Shown here piece after piece: positions 47,590 through 57,980 of a stretch of DNA of 64,000 nt. The notes under the pieces were generated by a model, which was not told the origin of the DNA, did no database searches, and worked only from the letters and a program-made list of their open reading frames with translations. The stretch covers positions 716,512 through 780,511 of the forward strand of contig CAJHNH020006667.1 in the NCBI GenBank assembly GCA_905116865.2. Reading direction: 5' to 3'. Origin of the DNA: Candidula unifasciata. Its lineage: Eukaryota; Mollusca; Gastropoda; Stylommatophora; Geomitridae. Position 1 is the stretch's first letter. Each line of letters starts with the position of its first letter. Made by a program: the position numbers and the translations under genes.

Positions 47590-48495
47590 AAGATAACGGA
47601 CACAGCGTTTTCTATGTACAGTGAATATATAATGAGATCTTTAATTGATATGCCCGAAATTGTGGTTGGTGGGCACAATATAAACAATTTACGTAATGCT
47701 GATGACACAGTCTTGATAGCAACAAGTCAGAAAGAACTACAGGAAATGATAGACATTGTGGTGTTAGAAAGTGGAAGAATGGGCCCCGTTTGAATAATGG
47801 GAAGACAGAAGTTATGGTGGTATCAAAGAAACGAATTATTCCTAAGTGTGTAATAAAAGTTGATAGTGTTATTTTAGGACAAGTACAGAAATGTAAGTAT
47901 CTGGGCACAAGGATAACATCAGATGGAAGATGCATAACTGAGAAAAGAAACAGAATAGGACAGGCAAAAACTGCATTTTATAAAATGAAAAACATCTTGT
48001 GCAATATATCCTTGTCATTGAGAGTTAGAAAAGGAATTCTTGCTTGCTACATACATCCAGTTTTAACATTTGGCTGTGAATCCTGGATAATCGGTAGGCA
48101 GGCCAAACAATTTCTTGAGGCCTCGGAGATGTGGTTTTACAGAAGAATGCTTAGAATACCTTGGACAGCCAAAAAGAGCAACCAAGAGACTTTGAAAGAG
48201 GCGCGAGCCCGAAGACAAGTTATCACAGACATCAGAAGGAGACAGTCATCATTTTTCCGCCATGTTATTAGAAGAGGGAAAATAGAACATGTTGTGACCA
48301 CTGGAAAGATATGTGGAAGGAGATATAGAGGAAGACAACGAGAGAAGATACTTGACAGTCTTGTTGCATGGCATGGAGGTGTGTCGGCACACAAACTGAT
48401 ACATGCTCCAGGAGATCGCAGATTATGGAGAGGCATGATCGACCACGCCAGTCGGCAAGGCACCTGATGATGATGATGATGATGGTGATGATGAT
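47590..48495 (+). pseudogene. RTE-like LINE reverse transcriptase, 5'-truncated
   Basis: The longest RT remnant here. From about 47,600 one frame reads MYSEYIMRSLIDMPEIVVGG and then NNLRNADDTVLIATSQ, the catalytic palm motif, where the usual Tyr before ADD is Asn. A one-base frameshift near 47,785 (a TGA at 47,791 closes the first frame) leads to a frame running to 48,467. That frame covers KCKYLGTRITSDG, the thumb-like segment, GCESW (of the Y/F-G-x-E-S-W motif), RRMLRIPWTAKKSN, FFRHVIRRGK and a terminal RLWRGMIDHASRQGT. It stops in (TGATGA)n at 48,466-48,494, an RTE-type tail. The endonuclease and fingers are missing. Frameshifted and with an altered active site, it is dead. Confidence 0.85.
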
Positions 48496-49224
48496 GCTTT
48501 GGCTTCTCTCTTTCGAATTTGCCACCATTCGTAAAAATGCTCCTAGATATTTGAATGCTCGTATTTGTTTAACTTGTTTAATTTGTTTTCATGATATTAT
48601 GTTTCCTGTCTATCCTGATTACCTAAGTTTTCGCGGTGTTTGTTCTCATGTCATACTTTGTGCAGGCAAACATGATATTACAGGGTGTTTATGTGGCATA
48701 AACTTCTAGGTTGATTTAGCGTAAAATAGGTCGATGGATATACCCTGGGAAATAAAAGTGACAGGCAGGATCTTGACTTCATCAGAATGGACTGCTACTT
48801 CGTGTACAAATTATGAATGCAAATGTCACACAATGAGTAATGAAATTGTGAAGAGGCCGTCGAGTTTTGATTAGAAGACAAATACAGTGAATACTTCGAA
48901 CAGAAATGAACAAAAATGTCGATGACGTGGTGATCGTGGATATTACTAGATCATTCGTTGAATTCTTTATAAAAAGACAAAGGAAATGTCCGAGGTTTAT
49001 TGAACGCAAGACTTAAAACAGAGCAATTATTCGCACATTACCTCTATTACCATAAAAATTATCACACCAGACGAAAATTAGAACTAGTAAGCTTCAAATT
49101 ATCGCAACCATGAACCGTAAATGAACATTACGACCACAAAGAATTCATCAGCATAGGACACGAATTGCAATATTTCAATGACAAACAAAAATATACACAA
49201 TCAAAAAAAAAAAAAAAAAAAAAA
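48496..49224. other. No gene recognised
   Basis: AT-rich sequence ending in a 24-base A-run at 49,203-49,226. Confidence 0.5.
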
Positions 49225-49470
49225 AAGTAAAGATCCCTTTTCACGCCTTTCGGCGCATCGGGCATATGGACAGAGCGTCCCATAATTTTACAGACCATCA
49301 GCACTCTATGGGTAATGTGGTCAGCATTACGCCGGCTGTCTTTACTTTCCCAGGACAGCCCATCCTGGTACCCATTTTAGGCTGGGTCGACCTGCGACGT
49401 CCCATACCACGACAAAAATCTACGCAGCCTGCAATTGGTTTCGATCGCTGATATGTTACTGTTAGCGTAT
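49225..49470 (+). repeat. Interspersed repeat S7, copy 1
   Basis: Starts after the poly-A run with taaagatcccttttcacgcc. It shares cctttcgg/cctttagg, acagaccatc/atagaccaat, atgtggtcagcattac, gacagcccatcctggtaccc and gctgggtcgacctg with 50.23-50.43 kb. The poly-A start suggests a retroposon read from its tail (element on the minus strand). Confidence 0.62.
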
Positions 49471-49904
49471 CGACTCTTTATTGGCTTCCACATAATGGAG
49501 ACGGAGTACGTATGTGAAACTCAAGAGTAAAGGAATGTCAGTTCTTGATTAATTCATTGCTTTATTCATTCATCTATTCATTTATTCATTCACTTACTTA
49601 GATGAAGTCTCTCCATGAGATGTCCATAACGGGTCTGGACAGTCGAATGTGTGATATAGGAAATGGATCCTAGCCAGAAATAGGATATTAGTCAAGAGAA
49701 AGAGAAAACGGAGAATAATGGACAGCTTAAAGAGCATGGAAACAAATGAAAGAGAGAGATAAAAAAAAAAAAAAACACACCACTTTGCAATAAAGACGCA
49801 CATATATTTCACACCTTTGTTTCTGTGCAAGCACCAGTTAACGAATGAGTGTTATTTAAAAGACAGTAAAATACTTGTTAACACGAAATCTTCTAAAACG
49901 AACA

Positions 49905-50130
49905 TTTTGTTCATCATTCGACATATGAACATTCAGGAAAAGCACACAATAGCTCCGTCTCCCTCCTCAACAGACAGGGAATCAGTTCCATACTGATGGC
50001 ACCCGTTGTCATCTGGTTAACAACAACTCTTCCTTTCCCTCTGATGCTCGAGTGGCGCCCAGAGGCCACAGCCACACACAGCTGTATATTCCTCTCCAAG
50101 TACAGGTTTTCAGAATCCTCCATTTTCCCT
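49905..50130 (-). pseudogene. Terminal remnant of RNase H LINE family
   Basis: A minus frame from 50,120 to 49,914 reads MEDSENLYLERNIQLCVAVA then VVNQMTTGAISMELIPCLLR. It parallels the 43,843-44,106 frame (x-N-Q-I-V-T-G-T-I-S-T-G-T), so it is the same LINE 3' region. The RNase H motif itself is not included. Confidence 0.55.
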
Positions 50131-50225
50131 GTTCACCCGGGGCGACAATCACCTACCTTGCGAGTCCACAAGTGGCGGATTGTCGAAGGGTCTCCATATC
50201 TTCCAGATATGGCGGTAAGTTTAAA

Positions 50226-50430
50226 AAAAAAAAAACTAAAGGTCCTTTTTCCACGCCTTTAGGTGTATAGGGCTAGCCCTTTATTTTTATAGACCAATCG
50301 GCACAAGATGGGTGATGTGGTCAGCATCACGGAGACCGCCCTTACTTCCCGGGACTGCACCCGGTACCCACTCAAAGCTGGGTCGACCTGGGAGTCAAAG
50401 TCATTTATGAAAGGGAAAAAAGTCCGGCTA
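50226..50430 (+). repeat. Interspersed repeat S7, copy 2
   Basis: Begins after A12 with taaaggtcctttttccacgc and ends at gctgggtcgacctgggagtc. It is a sister of copy 1, about 750 bp away and in the same orientation, each preceded by an A-run. Confidence 0.62.
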
Positions 50431-50510
50431 TGATATAGGGGTAGTTGTGAAATATCAATAAGCAGTCGCAGACCAACAAGCGGTTGGCATAGAGGGCAAA
50501 GTGGGACAGC

Positions 50511-50512
<2 letters not shown>

Positions 50513-50578
<66 letters not shown>

Positions 50579-50740
50579 AGACAGCAGAGACAGAGAGAAT
50601 GACAGACATCAGAGAGAGAAAGAGAGAATGACAGAAAACAGAGAGAGAGAGAGAATGACAGACAGCAGTGAGAGAGAATGACAGACAGAGAGAGAGAGAG
50701 AGAGAATGACAGACAGCAGAGAGAGAGAGAGAGAGAGAGA
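50513..50740. repeat. (GA)n tract with ~25-bp gaatgacagacagcag units
   Basis: (GA)30 followed by six or seven interspersed gagagaatgacagacagcag blocks, a compound micro-/minisatellite. The Ser/Leu frames on the minus strand are artefacts. Confidence 0.93.
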
Positions 50741-51178
50741 GAGTCCAAAACTGCGTACACAAAAGAGTAGCATTTTGCTGCTAAACAAACCAAGAAAACT
50801 GGAGAGATAGTTTTCATACAGACCTACAGTAACTTGGGGTCACCAATCGCAAAGTGAAGACCAGTCACAGAAATGAACAAAAGCTAGTCATATCTGCTGC
50901 AAAAAGCCTGAAAGGCTCCAAACTTAATTGCTTACTTAGTCGCTCCTTTTCTGCCTTGGGGTGTAGCGGTTTGCAGGAGATATTGCCAGGCAACTATTAT
51001 TATTAGCTGAGTGGCAAATAAACATAGTATATTTAGGTAAAATAAAAATATAAAATAAATTGTTTGAGAGACAACTTCGATGAATGGGGGAAGTGGGACA
51101 TTCAGCACCTTTAAAACAAATATGTTCTAAATAGGGTAAGTCTGAGCTCGGAAGTTCCCACACTGCTGTGTTCATGTG
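50741..51178. other. Upstream of the exon candidate; no promoter element assigned
   Basis: AT-rich. Several TATA-like stretches at 51,019-51,060 carry no positional support. Confidence 0.35.
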
Positions 51179-51456
51179 ATGAATTATTGTCTTATTGTTG
51201 CCATTTATTTCCAGAGCTTACATCCAAGGAGACCTACACTGTCGTTGACAGACAGCCCCTCCACATTACCAATGGAGGACCAGCTACTATTCTCCTTTGA
51301 ATCTATTGACACAATAGCCCGTCTTGACGGGGAAGCTAAAGCTTTTAAACTGGGAATCATCATAAAGGAGGTTCAGATCTCACAAAGACAAAAGCTTTCA
51401 TCTAGTAATAGTTCTATTATAGTGCCCTCATCAACAGAGGAATCGTGCTGTATCAC
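51179..51456 (+). CDS. Exon candidate 1 of an unidentified gene
   Basis: An open frame with balanced composition ends exactly at a consensus donor (tatcac/gtaagt, GT at 51,457). Two 5' borders are possible. In one, the exon starts at 51,215 after a good acceptor (cttattgttgccatttatttccag). In the other, it is a first coding exon starting at ATG 51,179, in which case the N-terminus MNYCLIVAIYFQS has a short hydrophobic core like a signal peptide, followed by a dibasic HPRR. The body is Ser/Thr-rich with SFESIDTIARLDGEAKAFKL and ends at two adjacent Cys. It leaves two bases of a codon, matching the phase of exon 2 at 53,580. No family recognised; it could be a secreted protein. It is not a low-complexity or repeat shadow. 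Confidence 0.5.
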
Positions 51457-51528
51457 GTAAGTGTGATATCATTATGTGTTATATATGTTAGGTTACTTAT
51501 GCATTATCAAGTACATGCTTGTACATAA

Positions 51529-51775
51529 TTATCATTATAATCATCACCATCGTCATCGTCTGCTTCTTCTTCTACTATTATTATAGCTACTACTACAACC
51601 ACTACTGCTGCTGCTGCTGATGCCACTACAATGATTACTAATGCTGCTGCTGCTGCTGCTGTAACTACTACTTCTCATTCTCCTTTTTCTCCTCCCCCTA
51701 CATCTACTCTTACTCCTTCTCCTTCGCCTACTCATCTGTCTTTTCCTTTACCTTCTCTTCCTCCTCCTTGTCGTA
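51529..51775. repeat. Imperfect trinucleotide tract
   Basis: Runs of (CAT), (CTT), (ACT), (GCT) and (TCC) in the putative intron. The Ser/Arg and Thr/Pro frames here are artefacts. Confidence 0.85.
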
Positions 51776-51929
51776 TGGCAGTTTCGTCGCGTACCTTTAC
51801 TTCCGGATTATTTTCCCGGATCCTCAAGTACTCTGAGATAGGGGTTTTCTTAATCCTGGCTTTCGTTTGTCTAGAGGCCAAGTCCTCGGTTAAAACATAC
51901 ATTCAGCCCATCTCAGAAATGAGGTAACT

Positions 51930-53579
51930 CGAGCTCTGACTCCACAGGGTTGATTCAAACTCTTGGGTACCTCTCGGCCAGACATCCTCATTACTTATTT
52001 TGCACCCAGACTGATAAACGACGTTAACACAGTCGAATATACAAACAACAGTTGATTAGACAAGACATTATTTTCATCTCAACGACCACAAGTAACTAAA
52101 TCAACTCAACTTCGTTCAAGAACAAGAAGACTTTTGAAAAAAGATCATAGTATAATATAACGTTAAAACATTAGGAGACAACATATTCCACTGAAACAGA
52201 ACAAAAGTTCAACTTGAAGTTTCATAACTAGAATTAATAGACAGGTCTCCTTTAGGTGCCACCAACAGATCCTTTTTCATCTCTGCACTGAGAGAGAAGC
52301 GAGATAGCTGGAAATTCGAGTGCGGAGTTCGTCACTATTCCTTGCAGATAACTGGACTTAGCTTATGGGAGTCCTCAAGCGTCTCAGCAACACAGGACTG
52401 TAGACCTCTAGGTTTTCTTGACTCTGCATGCACTGCGTGAAGTGATAATTCTAGTCGCTCGTAACAAATGGAAGGATCGATTCGTCTCTCAATGACGTTC
52501 GCTGGTGTCGACCTCAACGTGCAGACCACATAGTAGTTGATAATCACTGCGCTACATCTTCTGTGCGAATTAACTCGGACGTGTTTAAACAATAGGATAC
52601 AATGTTACCTGATGCTCAGGCTCTCTACATTTACACAGGCGACATAACAATGTTGCTCGAATAGCCAGGATGGCGGTCGAAAGGACAGTCCGACTATAGC
52701 TTTGACACTTGTTGGATTCTCCAGCATCCCATACAGACGAATATTTTCATAGAAAACGGTTAACGATCAAGTGGCCCCAGTGCCAAGACACAGCTGTTCT
52801 CTTGAACGGATTGAGCATTAGTGACGTACACAATTCTAGTCCATAACTACCACCGTTGAGTAAGGATGCGGCTCAAGCGCGCAGTGAAGCGTTCAAACTA
52901 ATAAGCTTGAACAGGTGCAGAAAACGTGTCATATCATACATATTGACACTATACGCCTAGAAGGATCAATTTAGGAATGATTTATATATGTTTCTCACAT
53001 CTGTACTCCCCAATAAGAAAAGAACTATATATCTACGGACGGACTATCCGAGATATAGATACACCAATTAGTATAGGGGAGTCCAGACTGTGGGCAAGTC
53101 TATTGTGGTAGGGGAGTTGATGTTGTTATGGGACAGTCCTCATCCTTCTTCTTCATCGCCTTCTTCTTCATATTCTTCTTCTACTTCATCGATCCTTCTG
53201 TCAGAAAACATATCAGGAGGCCAGTAGCCTTGCTGAAAGTTATCTTGCAGTCTGTATCTCTTGGATACCAAACAGCTTTGTCTTCATTGAGGCTGGAACA
53301 GACCAGATTGCGCCTCTGTTGGCAGCAGACGGTTGACAGTGTTGGAGCACGAGCTCGAGATTCCCTCGTGCCAAACTGCAGGAGACACGTCTCCTTGTTT
53401 CCTACACCGAAAAGTTTGAACAGATGTTAGCGAAGTCTGTTATGCCATGTCCTAAGTATAAATTTAACATACTGTCCTATATAGAGAGGTGATCAATCGA
53501 GTCTTGAGGAAAAAAGTTGGTGTGTGCACCCAGTTACCTTTGTCGATTGAATGATCAATTTGTATTTTCTTTTCTGCAG
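51930..53579. other. Putative intron; no other exon seen
   Basis: Mixed-composition sequence, including a (CTT)n stretch at 53,144-53,180. I see no frame with both splice signals. Confidence 0.4.
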
Positions 53580-53693
53580 AAATTTATCGTTCGCCATCGT
53601 CAGCACGGTTGTCTCGGAGTACACAGGGACTACCTACAATGTCAGGCACTACAGTTCCTCCTACCAGGCAATCACCTTCGGAAACTGCATATC
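53580..53693 (+). CDS. Exon candidate 2 of the same unidentified gene
   Basis: 114 bases between an excellent acceptor (tgtattttcttttctgcag, ending at 53,579) and a consensus donor (gcatatc/gtaagt). After one base that completes the codon split at the end of exon 1, the frame reads NLSFAIVSTVVSEYTGTTYN and continues VRHYSSSYQAITFGNCIS. It is beta-strand-like, with one Cys near the end. A second frame is also open but looks less like protein. Phase match with exon 1, strong splice sites and realistic composition support a real spliced gene; the next exon was not found. The donor is tandemly repeated (next entry). Confidence 0.5.
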
Positions 53694-53785
53694 GTAAGTG
53701 TTCCTCCTACCAGGAAATCACTTTTATAAACTGCATATCGTAAGTGTCTCTCGTACCAGGAAATCACTTTTATAAACTGCATATC
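53648..53785 (+). repeat. 46-bp tandem triplication of an exon end and its splice donor
   Basis: The end of exon 2 plus its donor is present three times. Block 1 is gcaatcaccttcggaaactg-catatcgtaagt; blocks 2 and 3 are gaaatcacttttataaactg-catatcgtaagt. Donor GTs lie at 53,694, 53,740 and 53,786. Blocks 2 and 3 resemble each other more than block 1, so block 2 was probably copied secondarily. Confidence 0.88.
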
Positions 53786-53986
53786 GTAAGTTTTCTCTTG
53801 GCAGAAGCGCCGCAACCTCAAGTTTTATCTGAGACACCACCCTCCCTCCCCTAAGTGTGAGGTGGGGGGGGGGGGTGTTAGTCCCCCTCCCTTAGGTAGT
53901 CCACCCCCCCCCCCTTTCCCCCCTTTCCGAAAACAATGTAAAGACGTTGTCTTTTTTTGGGTATTTGTCTATGAGAATGTCTATCT

Positions 53987-54174
53987 CAGTGTTTCCCAAA
54001 CGTTTTTTTTTTAGCCGCGGCGCATTTCTTCAATTAAATGTTTTCCACAGCGCCCTAACCTAAGTAAAAGTATCACTATTCGTATGTAAGAGGTTTTTGA
54101 AAAAAAAAACTCTTGTATCTTAGAATATTTCGCGGCTCCCCGGGGCGCCGCGGCGCACAGTTTTGGAATCACTG
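53987..54174 (-). mobile_element. hAT-type MITE (188 bp), family H2
   Basis: Ends cagtgtttcccaaac and ttccaaaactg/gattccaaaactg inverted. A perfect 8-bp duplication gtctatct lies at 53,979-53,986 and 54,175-54,182. It is the same element as 42,192-42,397, in opposite orientation, with the GC-rich gcgccgcggcgccccgggga block (minus strand) at its right end. Confidence 0.87.
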
Positions 54175-54887
54175 GTCTATCTCACCTCATGAGCCCAGTG
54201 CGTCACTAGCATATAAAGGGACATTTGCTTTTGTGTGTGTGTGTGTGTGAACAAATTATAGACTTATCTAGTCTTATGTTCTTAAAATGTTTTAGTTCCT
54301 TAATGATTAATAATAATAATAGAAAATCTTTTTTTGTTGCTGATGGGGGTTGTGGGGGGGGGGGGGGGGGGGGATTCTGACTTGCTTGGGGCGTGCCGTT
54401 GTTAGCTCAAAAAAGTTAAGGTATCCATAGTTACTGCAGTCTCCAATATGAAGTCCAGCTGCGACGCACCAATCGTTTTACATTTTGAAATATTACCTGG
54501 TAAAACCTGACGTTTCTTCCACGGTGCGAATCTCGTGGCATCATCTGAAAAGCACAAGAACGGTCCGTAACCACACCGCCCGCCATTGAAATCGAGATAC
54601 TGGCACGTCGAGGCTGTATTGTTAAATCATTTGGCTGAAATCTAAACAACAGAGCCTTCACCTATGGTTAGAATGTCTATATAATCGGTTAAACAACAGG
54701 TACGGTATTAATTTTGCAATATGTTTAGACAAAGAAATGTTCATGTGTTACGCGATATACATTTTCGAACGAAAGAACGAGGTTTATTTTCAAAAGATGA
54801 CAAACTGGACAGGCAGGCCCGTCTTACATTCGACCCTTCTACGTACTCATCTTTTACACAGAATTTATTTTATCAATAAAGCATAAA
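54175..54887. other. No gene; poly-G tract
   Basis: (GT)n at 54,233-54,250 and a G20-like run at 54,353-54,373. The minus frame 54,431-54,661 has no recognised motif. Confidence 0.45.
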
Positions 54888-55178
54888 GTAAAGTAAAGTC
54901 GGGAGATGTCAACCAGCGTCATTGCACACGGTTATAAACCATAAGTGATCTGCCACCAGTACGGACAGCTGATAAGAAACTGTCCGCCTGTGTCGCCGTC
55001 AGCACGTAACTCTTTAGCTACAGCGACGTTCCTCTATTTACCCCAGAGTGGTAACTCTGGTACCCATTTCCTAGAGGCTGGGTGAACCCCGGGAACCGCC
55101 CGGTTTCGAACACCGACCGTGGCTGCAGCGAATCGCAGCTAGATTTGAAAGCGAGTCTCCTATCGACTGCGCTAACGA
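54888..55178 (-). mobile_element. SINE family S1, copy 4
   Basis: Full-length, with the clearest simple tail (aagtaaagtaaagtcggg, i.e. CTTTA units on the minus strand) at the left and the tRNA-like head (cgttagcgcagtcgatagga) at the right. Confidence 0.82.
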
Positions 55179-55214
55179 GTAATATAATGTTCATACAACA
55201 ATATGCTTAATATC

Positions 55215-55505
55215 TCTTCTTCTTTTTCGCGTTCAACGGCTGTAAACTCCAACGAAAACTTCTAGGTGTTCATCCACGTCTGAACTTTAGACATGTCACA
55301 GAACCTGTGTGTTGCGTGCACAAAAGTTTTACACATTTGTCTTAGGCGTATGCAAACTCTTGGTTCCTTACCCATCAGACAGATGCACTCCGATTTCGAA
55401 GGAAACCCCCAGTTAATCGACTTTTGCGACACGCTTGTTGGAGAAGCAGTGGGTCTATTCTTGTTTTCCCCCACAATGGAGCCCCAGAACCCACACAGTG
55501 GATGC
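55215..55505 (+). repeat. R280 repeat, copy 8
   Basis: Near full length: (ctt)n-cgcgttcaacggctgtaaac, gttcatccacgtctgaactt, gcaaactcttggttccttac, cactccgatttcgaa, aatcgacttttgcgacacgc, gcagtgggtctattc and ccccacaatgg. The overlapping frames on both strands are shadows. Confidence 0.75.
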
Positions 55506-55554
55506 ATAATATGAATTTCAAGGAAAAAACACAAAAGCATGGTTGAAAAAGGCA

Positions 55555-55740
55555 TGCGCACACACATAGACTCGCCCACTCACGCTCACACACACACACA
55601 CACACATAAATATATATGTATATATATATATACATATGTGTGTATATATGTGTATGTGAGTGTGTCTGTATATATATAAAAAATGATTGTGTGAGGGAAT
55701 GCGTGAGTGGTTGTGTGTATGTGTGTGCGCGCATGCGCGT
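55555..55740. repeat. (CA)n/(TA)n/(TG)n compound microsatellite
   Basis: (CA)n passes into (TA)n and back to TG-rich sequence, roughly inverted around the TA core, so it could form a cruciform. Confidence 0.85.
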
Positions 55741-56153
55741 GAAAAAAAAAGAGACGATATCCCCCGGAAATAAGCCCAAGGGGAGCGATAATTAGTAAAA
55801 GACCCAGTTTTATTTTCTAGGAAACAAGGTAAACATAAATCTCCCATCTAGTGTTGTGTATAAACTTCCCATCCAATGTTAAACATAATTCTAATAAACA
55901 GTGTTATTCATTAATTTCCCACCTAACATTAGGCATAAGTCTACTCTTGAACTGACTGTATAAACATTCCATTCAACAGACTAGGTGCTTCATGCTCTTC
56001 ATCCGGCACGTGCCAAGTAACAAACCGGATACAGTGGATTACTGTAGATACTGGAAATGGATCAGACGCATTCGTCCCAGTTAGTGTACCTAGTCATTGC
56101 TACTGTCGACTGCAGTAATTGCTAGAATTTTCTATGCAGACTACTTGAAAAAG

Positions 56154-56159
<6 letters not shown>
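55741..56159. other. No gene recognised
   Basis: Contains two or three loose ~60-bp units sharing cccatccaatgtt/cccacctaacatt (55,840-55,980), possibly an old tandem repeat. Confidence 0.4.
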
Positions 56160-56230
<71 letters not shown>

Positions 56231-56400
56231 TATACATATACACATATATATTCATATACATATATATACACATATTTATATCCATATACATATATATATG
56301 TATACACATATTTATATTCATATACATATATATAAATGTATACACATATTTATATTCATACACATATATATGTATACACATATTTATATTCATATACATT

Positions 56401-56475
<75 letters not shown>
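56160..56475. repeat. (TA)n with internal ~38-bp minisatellite
   Basis: Two (TA)n blocks (56,169-56,222 and 56,401-56,475) flank about five units containing tacacatatttatattcata. Extremely AT-rich; it abuts the LINE relic to its right. Confidence 0.95.
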
Positions 56476-56478
<3 letters not shown>

Positions 56479-56839
56479 CGTTAGGATACAATTATTTAAT
56501 AAATCTTTATGAGTAAAGTTTAAAATTCGTTATGTTAGTATTTGTATGTGGAAGGGAAAGCACTTAAATGTTATGCAGTACCTAAATTGTTATATGGTAA
56601 TGAATCATGGAATGTGAATGCACAAACTAAAAAGAACTTTTTAGGCGACGGAAATGTGGTTTCTCAACGAATGTTAAGAATCCCTTGGAATGCCAGAGTA
56701 ACTAACGAGGATTGCTTGAGACAAGCTAATGAAAGCAGATCAATATATACTAGGGCTGTCCCGAATAGTGATTTTCACTATTCGGCCGATTACGAATAGT
56801 TGGACCAACAATTCGGCCGAAAACGAATACGAATAGTGA

Positions 56840-57552
56840 ATCAGCATCATCAGGTGTTTTGCCTACTGGCATAGGCGATTATGCCTCGCCACAATCTGCT
56901 ATCTCCTGCAGCATGTATCAGTCCGTGTGCCGACACACCTCCGTGCCATGCAACAAGACTGTCAAGCATCTTTTCTCGTGGCCTTCCTCTATCCCTTCTT
57001 CTACAGATCTTTCCAGTGGTCATAACATGTTCTATTTTCCCTCTTCTCATAACATGTCCGAAAAATGATGACTGTCTCCTTTTGATGTCTGTGATAAGTT
57101 GTCTTCGGGCTCCCGCCTATTTCAAAACCTCTTGGTTGCTTTCTTTTGGCTGTCCAGAGTATTTTAAGCATTGTTCTGTAACACCACATCTCTGATGCCT
57201 CAAGAAATTGTTTGGCCTGCCTACCGATTGTCCAGGACTCACAGCCATCTGTTAAAAGTGGATGTATGTAGCAAGCAAGAACTCTTTCTCTAGCCTTCAA
57301 TGATAAAGATATATTGCATAAGACGTTATTCCTTTTAAAAAATGCAGTTTTTGTCTGTCTTATTCTGTTTCTCATTTCAGTAATGCATCTTCCATCTGAT
57401 ATTATCCATGTGCCCAGATACTTAAATTTCTGCACTTGTCCCAAAATAAAACCATTGACTTTTATTACACATTTTGAAATAATTATCTTCTTTGATACCA
57501 CCATTACTTCTGTCTTCCCACTATTCAAATTGAGGCCCATTCTTCCACTTTC
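56840..57552 (-). pseudogene. RTE-like LINE fragment nested in the hAT element
   Basis: Minus-strand reverse-transcriptase C-terminus close to the 47.6 kb copy (GLNLNSGKTEVMVVSKK, FKYLGTWIISDGRCI, TDGCESW, RGKIEHVMTTGKICRRRD). It has frameshifts near 57,030-57,170 and a 3' catcat tail at 56,845-56,850. The 5' truncation point is at gaaagtgg (57,545-57,552), compared with gtgttagaaagtggaag at 47,761. A shared atagtg on both sides (56,833 and 57,555) may be a short target duplication. Confidence 0.83.
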
Positions 57553-57775
57553 GTATAGTGTATAAAATAGATCTTTAAAAAAAAAATATTCATAATGTCA
57601 AATGTACGCTAAAATTTTACTTCACAAAATGTAGTACAGAATAGTAAACTTTTAAAAACATTTCATGTTTTGCATCCTTTGGTCGGTCAGTCTGTGGTAA
57701 CTTATACATAGGAATAAAAGTATTCTTAGTTTTATAACAAGTAACTAAACTTGTAAATTGTCACTGACAGCTTAG

Positions 57776-57980
57776 TTAATCCATGAAAGCGGCATTAGCT
57801 TTTAAAGAAACAAACAATCGTTCCATGTTGTCTGCATTAAGGCAGCTTCTTGTCTCACTGAAGGTATTTCCAGCTGTACTAAACAGACGCTCACTTGGTA
57901 CGCTCGTAGGTGGTGCACAAAGATAACGTTTGACAGTATGAACCAAGGTGGGAAATTTTGATATGTACATTTCCACCAGT
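57776..57980 (-). pseudogene. hAT transposase dimerisation domain (hATC) remnant
   Basis: A minus frame contains YLCAPPTSVPSERLFSTAGN followed by ETRSCLNADNMERLFVSLKA. The pattern y-L-x-x-P-x-T-S-V-P-S-E-R-x-F-S-x-A-G is diagnostic for the hAT C-terminal dimerisation domain. The frame extends upstream to 58,105 but that part is read from the element's terminal repeat region, so a deletion has fused the 5' end to this last domain. No catalytic residues remain. Confidence 0.88.

Noticed and set aside
50259..50817. 167- and 120-residue Ser/Leu-rich frames
   Set aside because: Entirely from the (GA)n compound microsatellite.
55375..55847. 134- and 109-residue His/Thr/Ile-rich frames
   Set aside because: They cross an R280 repeat and a CA/TA microsatellite.
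56097..56477. 126-residue Ile/Tyr/His-rich protein
   Set aside because: (TA)n and TA-rich minisatellite read in frame.
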